Under the pieces are notes generated by a model. That model was not told the origin of the DNA. It ran no database searches and saw only the letters and a program-made list of their open reading frames with translations. Source: Shewanella psychromarinicola (GTDB taxonomy: Bacteria; Pseudomonadota; Gammaproteobacteria; Enterobacterales; Shewanellaceae). Taken from it: a stretch of 64,000 bases of DNA. Both the position numbers and the translations under genes were made by a program. Shown one piece after another: positions 44,906 to 54,323 of the stretch (its first letter is position 1; every line of letters starts with the position of its first letter). The stretch is taken from NCBI RefSeq assembly GCF_003855155.1, contig NZ_CP034073.1:682001-746000 (forward strand), written 5' to 3'.

Positions 44906-46762
44906 TTACCAACTGAGCGAATATATGACCGGCAGTAATAGCGATAAACTCAGCCAGACAATGATCGTTAGGGGAACGCCCACACGGACAAAATCGATAA
45001 ACTTATAACCACCCGCATGCATTACCAGCAGGTTAGTCTTATACGCCATGGGGGTGGCGTAACTCATATTGGCGCCAAACAGCACAGCAATAACAAAGGG
45101 TTCGGGATCAACCTGCAGTTGCTGCGCGATGCTGATAGCAATGGGAGTACCAATGACTGCCGCAGCATTATTGGAAACAATATTGGTCATAATTGCCATT
45201 AACAACATCAGTCCAGACACAATAACCGCCGAAGAAGCCCCCGCCGTTAAGGCCACAAAGACTTGGGCCAAATACTCTGCACCGCCGGTTTTCAATAATG
45301 CAGCCCCCATCGCCAAACTCGCCGCGACAATCAGAATAACCTGGGTGCTCAGCGCCATGGAAGCATGCTGCCAGGTTAAGCAGCGGGTGATCAGCATCAG
45401 TAATACACCACCGACTGCGCTGATCGCAATGGGAACGCCCCCAAATGCCGACACAAGAATAATCCCAGCCATGATCAGCAGAGCCGTTAGCGCTTTATCG
45501 GTGTGCGGCAGGTCTGCGGTCGCATCGAGAACCAATAGCTCACCCGCTCGTTTGATTTCACCTATGGTATCTTGATTACCCTGCACCAGCAGAACATCAC
45601 CGATGCGCAGGCGAGCCTGGGCTATTTTTTCGCGCAGCGTCTCGACTGAGCTTTCCCCCCGATGTATTGCCAGGACCATTAACTGATAGCGATTATAAAA
45701 GTTAACTTGCCTTAAGGTCATGCCAAGCAGAGGAGAACCTTGCATGACAACTATTTCGGCGATCTGCTGTCCCTCACCGGATAATGGATGCTCTTCATCC
45801 ACCGGGTTATCGCCGACATAGAGCATGGCCTCCAGAGCACTTTCCAGCTCCTTAAGATTGTCCGGCGTTTCATTGACCATCAACCTGTCCCCTGCCTGAA
45901 TTTGCGCATCCGGCAAGGGGACAATATAGGTTCCGCTACCCCGCATGATGCGTGATACTTCCAGCAACCCTGAGGTCTTTTCGGTCAGCTCTGTCAATGT
46001 CTTGCCGACGGAAAAACCGTCTTCCAATATCACCAGTTGGGCGGAAAATATTCTTGGAGAGGTATCGCTGAGTATGGCCTTACGTGCAGGCAGTAGGCGT
46101 GGTGCAATCAACCATAGATAAACAATGGCAATGCCGGCAACGATTGCTGCTGGTACAAAAAAATCAAACATCTGCAGTCTTCTCAGGCCCATATCAGCAG
46201 CCACCGAGACCACTAACAAATTCGTCGAGGTACCTATACTGGTACTCATGCCGCCCACCAGCGTCGCAAACCCCATTGGCATTAACACCCCCGAAGCAGG
46301 CGCTCCGGTTCGCAGCGAGACACTGATCAGAATAGGAAGCAGCAGCACGACTATCGGCACATTATTGACAAATGCACTGAGAAAAGCGCCAATCAGCAGG
46401 GTCAGCAACATACTCAATACAGGGCTTACTCGCCATAAACGCGCTAGAATTCGGCCAAGAGGCACCAGGGCTCCCGTGCGCACCAAGCCGTTTCCGGCAA
46501 TCATCAATGCACACACAGCCACCAGCGCTTCATGGCCAAAACCACTGAAAAATTGCAGCGCCTCAAGATGTTGCCCCTGGGCGTTGATGTAAGGAAAAAC
46601 AGTAAAACCTATGCTCAGCACTGCCAGAATAAACAGACTCGACGTCTCAATGGCAATAGATTCTCTGGTAAACAGAAACAGAGCAAGCAAGACAAGCAAT
46701 AGCACTGCAAGTGCATGCACATCAGGAAGCGGTGGCAAAGTCATGATATTCATTGCTGGCAC
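44906..46762 (-). CDS. SLC13-family permease with two RCK-C (TrkA-C) domains
   Basis: The 618-residue inner-membrane transporter has about a dozen hydrophobic segments in two blocks (about 10-225 and 410-618) separated by a cytosolic region holding two TrkA-C/RCK-C domains (starting near FSAQLVILEDGFSVGKTLTE and QQIAEIVVMQGSPLLG). This matches SLC13/CitMHS-type anion symporters of the SO_0... YfbS-like architecture, which import sulfate, dicarboxylates or similar anions with sodium. The motif FVNNVPIVVLLLPILISVS near residue 130 is typical of the first inverted repeat, and SNNAAAVIGTPIAIS of the second. Substrate cannot be inferred. Base composition is visibly more GC-rich than the CBASS region beside it. 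Confidence 0.88.
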   Translation of the reverse strand: MPAMNIMTLPPLPDVHALAVLLLVLLALFLFTRESIAIETSSLFILAVLSIGFTVFPYINAQGQHLEALQFFSGFGHEALVAVCALMIAGNGLVRTGALVPLGRILARLWRVSPVLSMLLTLLIGAFLSAFVNNVPIVVLLLPILISVSLRTGAPASGVLMPMGFATLVGGMSTSIGTSTNLLVVSVAADMGLRRLQMFDFFVPAAIVAGIAIVYLWLIAPRLLPARKAILSDTSPRIFSAQLVILEDGFSVGKTLTELTEKTSGLLEVSRIMRGSGTYIVPLPDAQIQAGDRLMVNETPDNLKELESALEAMLYVGDNPVDEEHPLSGEGQQIAEIVVMQGSPLLGMTLRQVNFYNRYQLMVLAIHRGESSVETLREKIAQARLRIGDVLLVQGNQDTIGEIKRAGELLVLDATADLPHTDKALTALLIMAGIILVSAFGGVPIAISAVGGVLLMLITRCLTWQHASMALSTQVILIVAASLAMGAALLKTGGAEYLAQVFVALTAGASSAVIVSGLMLLMAIMTNIVSNNAAAVIGTPIAISIAQQLQVDPEPFVIAVLFGANMSYATPMAYKTNLLVMHAGGYKFIDFVRVGVPLTIIVWLSLSLLLPVIYSLSW

Positions 46763-47330
46763 CTGTCAGTTAACCTTTTTTATTTGCATATGCATGGTAA
46801 AGCAGAGGCTTGCTCTGAAGATCTTTTCTACGACGCTCTTCAGTGCAGGTTGGCGTTTGTTTGTTGACCCTATATCACCTAAATATTAGGCTTTTTTTCT
46901 AATAAAGCTAATTGAAGAGAAACAAATCAGCAAGTTATGGGTTATGTCTTATTGTATAACCCACAGGCAAGCATGAAATTGAAGATTCAGCGGCCTAACA
47001 TTGTCATTTAACGCCATGTCAAAATTGAATTGTTTTCCTGACGAAACACAAGCTGTAGCCATGTCGCAGTAATGTCATCATCCAGTAAGAGGTATTTTTT
47101 GTTTGATTTGCAAGACTTATGCTGGATATTGTTACTAGTCATATGATTTTTATAGCGCCATAAAAAACCATAGAACAACAATTAATAACCATTATTTTCA
47201 ATATCTTAATCTTAAACAGCGATTTTTACATCTTGCATCTGGCTCAGGATCACATTTATATCTCACCAATTAGCATTACTACCTCCAAAGGATTAGCATT
47301 AGATAAATTTCATATATTCAGGGCGGCTTT
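46763..47330. other. intergenic region between divergent genes
   Basis: This 568-base stretch separates the minus-strand permease and plus-strand lipoprotein genes and should contain both promoters. No clear operator, hairpin or ORF was recognised. Confidence 0.35.
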
Positions 47331-48341
47331 ATGACGATTTGTAAAACAATGTTGGTCTTATCCTCAATTTTTTGGCTTGGGGCTTGTGGGAGTGATAGTG
47401 ATAGTACTGTCACGGCGCCGGAACAGGTATTGCCTCAGGGGCAGTTCTCTCTAGCCATTTCCGACTCGCCTATGGCTGGCGTTACCCATGTGGGCATGGT
47501 CATGGGGGAACTGGTCATGACAGATGCCGCGGGCGACATCCATAGGCATGACTTACAGGATATGGCATTTAACCTACTCGATTTCCAGGGGATGGACAGT
47601 CATCTTATGGTCGATAGCATCGACTTGCCCCCAGGGCAGTATCATGATGCCTATGTCACCACCCAGCAAGGCGATGGCAATGACGGCTGCTATGTTGAAG
47701 ATGGCCAGGGTCGCCACGGTTTGCATATTACCAATGGACAGCTGCCCGTTTCGGATTTTGAGGTCGTCGCTGACCAGCATCTTGCCATCACCATGGAAAT
47801 TGATTTGTATCGTGGCTTGTCTAACGAGCAGGGGCAATACCTTTTAAATCATGAAGCCATGTGGTCTGTCGATAATAGTCATATGGGTCACTTGCTAGGT
47901 GAGGTCGACCCCCAGTGGATTGCCGATTGCGAAACAACTCACTCCGATCTGGCTTCGGCGGGAGGGCAATTTAGCCATATGGCCTACCTGTACCCCGAAG
48001 AGGTCACCGATATTAACCAAATGGCAGATATGGGAACCAATCCACCAGCGGGTTTCATCCCCCCTACGGCAGTCAGTCCTATGATGCAGGATACCGACGG
48101 CAACTGGCACTTTGCCATGGGCTACTTGCCAGCCGGAAACTATCGGGTCGGCTATAGCTGTTTAGGCCATGTAGATGATCCAATCACCGATGAGATCACT
48201 AGTGGTCCATTTGTTATGTTTAAAGATTCAGGTTCAATTACCATAGAAGCAGGTACACAGGGTGGCCAGCAGACGGTACATGAGTGCGGTAATGGCAATG
48301 GTGGTCATCACGGCGGCATGGGTATGGGTTTGGGCGGCTAG
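47331..48341 (+). CDS. DUF4382-type lipoprotein, Met/His/Gly-rich tail
   Basis: The 336-residue protein has a lipoprotein signal peptide with lipobox LGAC (Cys19). A DUF4382-like domain (about 36-185) begins GQFSLAISDSPMAGVTHVGM, with the conserved D-L-P-x-G-Q-Y block (IDLPPGQYHDAYV). A C-terminal carboxypeptidase-regulatory-like part (LPAGNYRVGYSC) is followed by a short Gly/His/Met-rich end (GNGGHHGGMGMGLGG) that could bind a metal. It is a paralogue of the lipoprotein at 49022-50041. It should be membrane-anchored in the periplasm or at the surface; function is unknown. The ATG has no strong ribosome-binding site nearby. Confidence 0.82.
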   Translation: MTICKTMLVLSSIFWLGACGSDSDSTVTAPEQVLPQGQFSLAISDSPMAGVTHVGMVMGELVMTDAAGDIHRHDLQDMAFNLLDFQGMDSHLMVDSIDLPPGQYHDAYVTTQQGDGNDGCYVEDGQGRHGLHITNGQLPVSDFEVVADQHLAITMEIDLYRGLSNEQGQYLLNHEAMWSVDNSHMGHLLGEVDPQWIADCETTHSDLASAGGQFSHMAYLYPEEVTDINQMADMGTNPPAGFIPPTAVSPMMQDTDGNWHFAMGYLPAGNYRVGYSCLGHVDDPITDEITSGPFVMFKDSGSITIEAGTQGGQQTVHECGNGNGGHHGGMGMGLGG

Positions 48342-49021
48342 CGATAATAGTCAGGCTCACATTCAATTTGGGAGCCTTCACGCCTAAAAGCATGGTGAAC
48401 TAAGTTAACGGTAATGATGATTGAGTTGAAGTATGAGCAGATACCTCGTTAATCATTGTTATCGTTGCGTTGAGGTAGAGCCGCAGCTCTTCACATAAAA
48501 GTGGCAATCGGTTTTTCTCTCTAACACACAATGGCCGTTTTGAGTCAGCAAATATCCACTGACGGGTAGATGGACAGGAATGAGCTAGGGTTTTTACTCC
48601 ATTATCTACGTTCAAATAACAACAAGTAATGTATTACTTGTCATTACAACACCACGATTTAGGATCTAATGCTTATCTAAATGTCTATTATTAAGGGTAC
48701 AGATCATTTTAAAACATAGTCTTAGTTTCGCTCAGCAACGACACCGCCAAACAATTTTCTGAACCCAAATCTCATTGTATTGAATAATTAATCTTTGCGG
48801 TCCTTGGTAAATTTTGGGATAAAAACATTCTATCTTAATGACTTTAATAACAATAAAAAAGTATCAACATACCGTCTGGCATATAACGCTAAGCAATTGA
48901 CGCGTTCCAAAATATTGACGCTTGTAAACTGAACAATACTCGATAAAGTTAGCTAACGTTTAAGACAAGAGATTGTTTTTTCACGACAACGCCATCCCTC
49001 CAATGAATAAGAAGGTCCACC
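48342..49021. other. intergenic region between the two DUF4382 genes
   Basis: These 680 bases hold no supported gene; the small minus-strand frame 48400-48615 lacks coding character. The region should contain the promoter of the second lipoprotein gene. Confidence 0.35.
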
Positions 49022-50041
49022 ATGAAAACAGTAAAAACACTGATTGCGCTCTCCCTATCGGGCTTGCTTGTCGCCTGTGGTGGTGGTGACGACACTTCCT
49101 CGCCGCAAATGGGAGAGTTTAGCTTAGGCGTGTCAGATAACCCGAGTGACGCAAAAAACGTGACTATCGCTTTTAAGCAAGTCGTATTGAAAAATGATAC
49201 GGGCAGCATTTCATTTGACGTGTCTGACGACGGCGATTTAAAACAAGTCAATTTACTCGAATATCAAGGTACAGCTGTTGAAACTTTAGTGAGCGGTCAA
49301 AGTATCCCCGTTGGCGAATACCAAATGTGTATTTACATGCAAAGAAGTGAAACGCCAAATGCCGAGAGCTCTTTTGTTAAAACCATAGATGATAATCTCT
49401 ATGGACTGACAACCAACAGCAATGGCTCTTGTGGCGGTGTTGGCGCAGACGATGCTGATACTGGCCGTTTATTTTTCAATAAAACATTTACTATCGCAGC
49501 CGGTATAAACAGCTTTGTCGCCGAATTTGACCTAAACAGTGGCTTACAAGACCCCCACGGCAATAAAGACTACTGGACCTTAAAACCAACATCAGTTCAG
49601 TTACATAACAATGCTGAAGTCGGAGCCATTAAAGGCAATATTCCCTCAGAGCTCGAGACACTATGTGGAACAGCAGCAGGTGGCAGCCTCTTTAGTCATG
49701 CTGTCTATCTTTACTCAGATGCAACAGCACTCGACAATATGAGCGATTTCAGAAGTGATGCCGTTGTGGCACCACAAATTGCGCCAATTGCTTCTGCTAG
49801 AGTCAACGATATTATCGATCAGAACGGTGAAGTCATTGGCCAAGGCTATGAATTTGGTTTCGTCGTTGCAGGCAGCTACAGTGTGGGTTACACCTGTGTA
49901 GCCCAAAATGACGATCCTGATCTCAATAACAACCCTGATGATTTAGAGCTACCTTTCTTTATCCATGCGGATAAACAAACAGTGACAGTGACCAATGGCA
50001 CTGTGGCTAATGGTGATTTTGCTAACACGCTCAATCCATAG
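49022..50041 (+). CDS. DUF4382-type lipoprotein
   Basis: The 339-residue lipoprotein has a signal peptide ending LVAC (lipobox, Cys19) and a Gly/Asp-rich linker. A DUF4382 domain (about 31-185) follows, with FSLGVSDNPSDAKNVTIAFK, LLEYQGTAVETLVSGQSIPV and GEYQMCIYMQ. The C-terminal part ends in a carboxypeptidase-like VAGSYSVGYTCVAQNDDPD block, which the first lipoprotein (47331-48341) matches as LPAGNYRVGYSC, so the two genes are paralogues. Its stop codon lies inside the first unit of a 13-bp tandem repeat. Function unknown. Confidence 0.85.
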   Translation: MKTVKTLIALSLSGLLVACGGGDDTSSPQMGEFSLGVSDNPSDAKNVTIAFKQVVLKNDTGSISFDVSDDGDLKQVNLLEYQGTAVETLVSGQSIPVGEYQMCIYMQRSETPNAESSFVKTIDDNLYGLTTNSNGSCGGVGADDADTGRLFFNKTFTIAAGINSFVAEFDLNSGLQDPHGNKDYWTLKPTSVQLHNNAEVGAIKGNIPSELETLCGTAAGGSLFSHAVYLYSDATALDNMSDFRSDAVVAPQIAPIASARVNDIIDQNGEVIGQGYEFGFVVAGSYSVGYTCVAQNDDPDLNNNPDDLELPFFIHADKQTVTVTNGTVANGDFANTLNP

Positions 50042-50100
50042 TCTTGAGCCATAGACTTAAGCCATAGTCTTAAGCCATAGTCTTAAGCCATAGTCTTGAG
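50036..50100. repeat. 13-bp tandem repeat, five units
   Basis: Five units of ccatagtcttaag, with one or two changes per unit, run from 50036 to 50100. The first unit contains the TAG stop of the DUF4382 gene (50039-50041). Unit number could vary between strains; because the stop is in the first unit the protein would not change. Confidence 0.9.
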
Positions 50101-50132
50101 CAACTCGCTTAACACCAAATAAAGCTGACTTA

Positions 50133-50165
50133 TAAAAAAGCATCCGTAATGGATGCTTTTTTTTA
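50133..50165 (+). terminator. rho-independent terminator after the second DUF4382 gene
   Basis: A stem aaagcatcc / ggatgcttt with a short loop (gtaat) is followed by seven or more T, at 92 bases after the stop codon. Confidence 0.88.
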
Positions 50166-50820
50166 TGACTCGCTCATTCATTTAACCGTAAAAAACCATT
50201 AACACCCAGTAAGATCTGCAGCCATTAAGTAGAAAAGATACTTTAAAAAAATAGGCCATCAATGGCTATAACATTCGCGGTTGTAGTGATAACCCCTGAA
50301 TAAAACTACCTTATTCCTTAACTATCCAACTCAATATGGGCATAAACATATTAATAAATCCAACCCGATTACTGGACAACATTGAGCTAACGATTTAATC
50401 CTAACGTAACCTCAACAGAGGTTAAGGGATGGGATAAGTTAGCCAAGATCAGAATGTTTGGTCTATTTCATATCAAACTTGCTACTTTTTTGCTCTTTTT
50501 TTGCGATTAGTCTTGCTAATAATGCCCATTGACGCATCAATAGTTCGCTTATTGCAAATCAACATCACCATCGTAATAAGCGCCTGTTTAATAAGGTTTT
50601 ATTATCTAGTTCTTAGGTTCTTTGAGGCGGTAATATCGACTAAAGCTATGGTATGCAGTTATTTAAATAGTGCAAATTCGTTGGTGCGATGCGGGTTTAG
50701 TAAGGACTCTATTTCAATAACGCTCTATTGCATAAATGTCACTTTATCCCTTTAAGTCGGGTGTCGGCGAAGCGCCACGGCCCTAAGGTCACACGCTCTT
50801 ATTTAGAAACAAAACATGAC
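50166..50820. other. intergenic region
   Basis: No gene supported; the frame 50501-50755 has no coding features. At 50767-50779 (ggcgaagcgccac) lies a short palindrome-like sequence also seen, on the minus strand, beside interspersed repeat copy A, so a repeat fragment may lie here. Confidence 0.4.
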
Positions 50821-52260
50821 TTATTCGAGTAAGTGTTTGGCTTGTTTCAGCGCGATCATTTCATCTTCGCTTGGGTTAAGCGCGATCACACTGTCGATTT
50901 GCATTGCTAATGATTGCCACAATGGTTCGATTACTTGTAAGTGATCGTCATTGGCGTGTACCTTAGCTAATGTGAGTAAATACGCCGCTTGCACCACATC
51001 GATACGGCCTAGAATACCGTCGGCTAACGCCACGCTTAGCTCTATCATTGCGCTAACATTGTGACCGTACTTTATAGCTTGATGTAAGTAATGCTCGGCT
51101 TTAGTGCGCTGTTGTTGGCTGGCATTGTCGTCATGCAAAATATCACTGCCGCAATATAACATTGCATCGACTTGACCTTGCTCGGCAGCTTCGCTCATCC
51201 ATTGCTGACTCGCAGCCAAGTCTATTTGGCAACCCAAACCTTCGCTCAGCATCAGGGCTAAATGATATTGTGCATTCGGATAACCTGCTTGGGCTGCTTT
51301 ATTAATCCATACAAATGCTTGTTCGAACTGCTGGGCTTGATAAAACAACACCCCAAGATTAGACATAGCCTCGGCATTTTCCGCATTGGCAGCAAGGGTC
51401 AATAAACGCTCGGCTTGAGTTAGGTCGACGGTAAATTGATTACTGCCGATAAGGTAGAAAAACCCCAGTAATGCTTGTGCTTCAACAATGTCTTTTTCGG
51501 CAGCTTTAGCAATAAGTTGCTCACCTTCGATTGGATTTGGATCGCTGCAATAGCCATGCAATAAGCTCACACCGTGCTCAAATAATGCCGCTTGATGTTG
51601 AGTGGATGCAACACGAAACCAATGTGCCGCTTGTGCAAATGCCTCTGCTGATGTTTGTTCAACGGATGCCGACGTCGCCGCGCTTTCTGTCGCGGATGTG
51701 TCAATGGTTTGCGCCAACGCGCGCTCCTGCTCTTGTAACATTAACCCTTTGGCTTTGAGTGACATTGCCACTAAATACTGTGCTTCAGGATCATTCTTCA
51801 TCACTGCGCGATAACATAAATCGCGGCCAGCGTATGAATCAAATGCTTCAAATTGGTAGCGGGGTGCAGTGCCTCGATGTAAAGAGGGGTATAGCTTTAC
51901 AATTAACTGCAAAATATGACGAATCGACTTTTCTGCGATGCTAATGAGCTGAATTTGGGTTAAATGATATTTTTCAGGATGGGCACCACGATTACCGTCA
52001 CTGCGCAGGCGATGTAACGCCCGCACGGCAGCAACATCAATCACGCGCAGCTGATTTAACTGTTCGATGCGATCATATAAGTTGGCAGAGGTAAATGTTA
52101 CATCATGCTTCTGAGCTAATTGAGCGGCTAACTTATGGGTAAAGCTTCTAATATAAACTAACGCTTGGGTTGGAATGTCGCGTACATAGCTTTTGGCTAA
52201 ACGGTAATCATTGCCCAACTCAATAGAGAAACCATCAATAAACTCAATATCATTTAACAA
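50821..52260 (-). CDS. DUF4145 and Sel1-repeat protein
   Basis: The 479-residue soluble protein starts with a DUF4145-like helical domain (about 10-125) containing LRSDGNRGAHPEKYHLTQ, a region also found in restriction-type and defence proteins. About five Sel1-like repeats follow (about 205-450), such as GVSLLHGYCSDPNPIEGEQL, GVLFYQAQQFEQAFVWINKA and ALMLSEGLGCQIDLAASQQW. Sel1 repeats mediate protein contacts, so a scaffold or sensor role is likely; no enzyme motif is visible. It lies 32 bases downstream of the membrane protein gene at 52293-53015 on the same strand and may share its transcript. Confidence 0.8.
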   Translation of the reverse strand: MLNDIEFIDGFSIELGNDYRLAKSYVRDIPTQALVYIRSFTHKLAAQLAQKHDVTFTSANLYDRIEQLNQLRVIDVAAVRALHRLRSDGNRGAHPEKYHLTQIQLISIAEKSIRHILQLIVKLYPSLHRGTAPRYQFEAFDSYAGRDLCYRAVMKNDPEAQYLVAMSLKAKGLMLQEQERALAQTIDTSATESAATSASVEQTSAEAFAQAAHWFRVASTQHQAALFEHGVSLLHGYCSDPNPIEGEQLIAKAAEKDIVEAQALLGFFYLIGSNQFTVDLTQAERLLTLAANAENAEAMSNLGVLFYQAQQFEQAFVWINKAAQAGYPNAQYHLALMLSEGLGCQIDLAASQQWMSEAAEQGQVDAMLYCGSDILHDDNASQQQRTKAEHYLHQAIKYGHNVSAMIELSVALADGILGRIDVVQAAYLLTLAKVHANDDHLQVIEPLWQSLAMQIDSVIALNPSEDEMIALKQAKHLLE

Positions 52261-52292
52261 TGGTCTCTCCTTTTTGAGTATCTATAACATCT

Positions 52293-53015
52293 TTATCCTT
52301 CAGAGTTGTCAGCATCCGGTGTTTTACGATTGATCATATACAATCTAAACAAAGCAATATTAACGAACAAACCTAAGAACGAAAAAGTGGTTTCAACGAC
52401 CAGTTGTAGCGGAAAGCCAACTTGCATCGCGAATTGTGAAAACATACCGCCTAATAGAGACAATGGCACGTATAGCATTAATACCGCAATGGTTTTAATG
52501 GTGATAGGGCCACTAAATTTAAAGCTGCTCTTAATCGCTTCAAATGGCGTTAAACGCTCAACCACCACCATAAAATTGACATAGGCTAGGCGAGAGAATA
52601 AGTACAAGCTCACTATTAAGCCAATTAACCACAGTGGCCCAAACGCCGCAAAAATCATTACTGGCGCTAAAATCGCTAAACCAGAAAATACCCCAGCCAG
52701 TAATAGCGGTGGTACAAACGGAAAGCTGGCTTTTAGTATTTGTGCCGGCGCAAGATCGTGGCCTTGAGAGCGTAACTCTAAATATAAGGTTAAGGCGGCA
52801 ATTAAAAATGAAAACACCAACAATAGCACCATCATTGCAGCAGCATGAATAGCACCAAATTGCGGGTTTTCAACATCCGCTTGGATCATTTCATTACCCA
52901 GCCAAAGTTGAATCGCGACTTGGATTAACAAAAATGGCAAAGTCAGTACGGCAAGCTGACGGATGTGGTTTCGAAAAAAGTTAAATGCTTCAGCCATAAT
53001 TGCAAACAATGACAT
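52293..53015 (-). CDS. YciC-like (UPF0259) membrane protein
   Basis: The 240-residue protein has about six hydrophobic helices. The N-terminal FNFFRNHIRQLAVLTLPFLL and the C-terminal LFRLYMINR blocks resemble E. coli YciC. It is an inner-membrane protein of unknown function. It precedes the DUF4145-Sel1 gene by 32 bases. Its start is ATG at 53015 in front of a short leader. Confidence 0.75.
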   Translation of the reverse strand: MSLFAIMAEAFNFFRNHIRQLAVLTLPFLLIQVAIQLWLGNEMIQADVENPQFGAIHAAAMMVLLLVFSFLIAALTLYLELRSQGHDLAPAQILKASFPFVPPLLLAGVFSGLAILAPVMIFAAFGPLWLIGLIVSLYLFSRLAYVNFMVVVERLTPFEAIKSSFKFSGPITIKTIAVLMLYVPLSLLGGMFSQFAMQVGFPLQLVVETTFSFLGLFVNIALFRLYMINRKTPDADNSEG

Positions 53016-53185
53016 GTGGGTTCCAGTAATCTATTAACGACGAATATGGCGCTTAGGATACCCAAAAAAAACGTATTTTGCACAAATCAAATTATTAAAA
53101 GATGCGATCATTTGTCGCATTTATGTAAATTAGGCTAAAATAGCATCTAAGTTTTGACATTTAGCCACATAAAAGGATACCCATT

Positions 53186-53731
53186 ATGAAATTGGCATTA
53201 TCATTAGCGATACTTTTTAGCGCCTTTATATTCTCAGCTCCAGCATCGGCGGGCTGGTTAGATAACGTGACTGAAATAACCAAAAAACCGGCAGCAGAAC
53301 AAGCTAAAACAATTGACCAATCCCAAGCAACTGAGCAATCAAGTGTTTTAGTGGCTAGCGTTATGTCACAACTGGGGTTAACTCAACCCCAAGCAGAAGG
53401 CGGATTAGGGTCACTACTTAGCTTGGCCCAAAGTAATTTAGGTGCAAATGATTTCAGTCAATTAAGCGACAGCATCCCTAATACAGACGGTCTACTTGCT
53501 GCGGTACCTGCGTTAGCATCAGACAGTGGTATGTCAGGATTATTATCAAAAACGGGTGATTTAGGCACTGCGTTACAAGGTAGCGCAATGGTATATGATG
53601 CTTTTGACAAACTAGGTATCTCAAAAGAATATATTACACCTATGGTGAATATCGCTAAAAACTATCTACAGCAAAGTGGCGGTGACGGCACGGTTGATTT
53701 ATTAATCAAAGGCCTAGGCTCAGTTTTATAA
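53186..53731 (+). CDS. DUF2780-type exported protein
   Basis: The 181-residue protein has a signal peptide (1-22, APASA|GW), so it is exported. The body is helical and Ser/Gly/Leu-rich, with LLAAVPALASDSGMSGLLS and DAFDKLGISKEYITPMVNIA, and ends VDLLIKGLGSVL, typical of DUF2780 proteins (VcgC/VcgE-like). Function is unknown. The start follows aaagga at 53172-53177. A weak hairpin with a T-run lies downstream. Confidence 0.82.
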   Translation: MKLALSLAILFSAFIFSAPASAGWLDNVTEITKKPAAEQAKTIDQSQATEQSSVLVASVMSQLGLTQPQAEGGLGSLLSLAQSNLGANDFSQLSDSIPNTDGLLAAVPALASDSGMSGLLSKTGDLGTALQGSAMVYDAFDKLGISKEYITPMVNIAKNYLQQSGGDGTVDLLIKGLGSVL

Positions 53732-53782
53732 TCAGCCTTAAGACGGTCTGACAATCATAGTGAACTTACGTTAACATTATTT

Positions 53783-53818
53783 AATCCCATGCTATTCGCT
53801 TGGGATTATCATTTTTGC
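53783..53818 (+). terminator. possible weak terminator after the DUF2780 gene
   Basis: A 7-bp stem aatccca / tgggatt with an 11-base loop is followed by atcattttt, 52 bases after the stop codon. Confidence 0.45.
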
Positions 53819-53851
53819 TAGCATCGGTATGTCTAATGTCATTATAACGGA

Positions 53852-54307
53852 GTGATTATGATCGCTAAACTCAAGCAGTTTCTCCAATCGCATGCTCAAG
53901 AAAGTAGCCCTGAAGATAAACAGAAAAACCTCAACCTCGCGGCGGCAACCCTATTACAAGAGGTTGTGTATGCCGATGAAAATTTGGCCGCAGCTGAAGC
54001 AGCTTTACTGCCAGAAATGCTCATCAACACTTTAGGCATTAGCTCAGAAGAAGCGATAATCCTGATAGACGAGGCGAAACAAAGTCGTAAAGACGCCACA
54101 TCATTATTTGAATTCACCGCCGAAATCAATGCTCAATTTAGTATTAATGATAAACAAAAATTACTGCTGTCAATGTGGCAATTAGCCTATTCCGACGGTG
54201 AACTGTCTCAATATGAAGACCAGATTATTCGTCGTACGGCAGAGTTACTGCACTTAAAACACAGCGAACTGATTCAAATGCGTAATATTGCCATGGAAAC
54301 TCGCTAA
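53852..54307 (+). CDS. TerB-like protein
   Basis: The 151-residue soluble, all-helical protein resembles the TerB/DjlA-like family (COG4103 type), with acidic metal-binding-like motifs VVYADENLAAAEAALLPEML (about 34-53) and LAYSDGELSQYEDQIIRRTA (about 110-129). The paired acidic helices match TerB-like domains. No tellurite-resistance genes accompany it, so a tellurite role should not be assumed. The preferred start could be the second Met (MIAKLKQ, 53858), three bases after gtg/att sequence; both starts share the same product core. Confidence 0.78.
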   Translation: MIMIAKLKQFLQSHAQESSPEDKQKNLNLAAATLLQEVVYADENLAAAEAALLPEMLINTLGISSEEAIILIDEAKQSRKDATSLFEFTAEINAQFSINDKQKLLLSMWQLAYSDGELSQYEDQIIRRTAELLHLKHSELIQMRNIAMETR

Positions 54308-54323
54308 ATAAAGCCCATTATCC

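Noticed and set aside
48400..48615. 71-residue minus-strand ORF between lipoprotein genes
   Set aside because: No start context or family pattern.
50501..50755. 84-residue ORF in the gap after the DUF4382 gene
   Set aside because: No ribosome-binding site and no coding-like character; probably chance.
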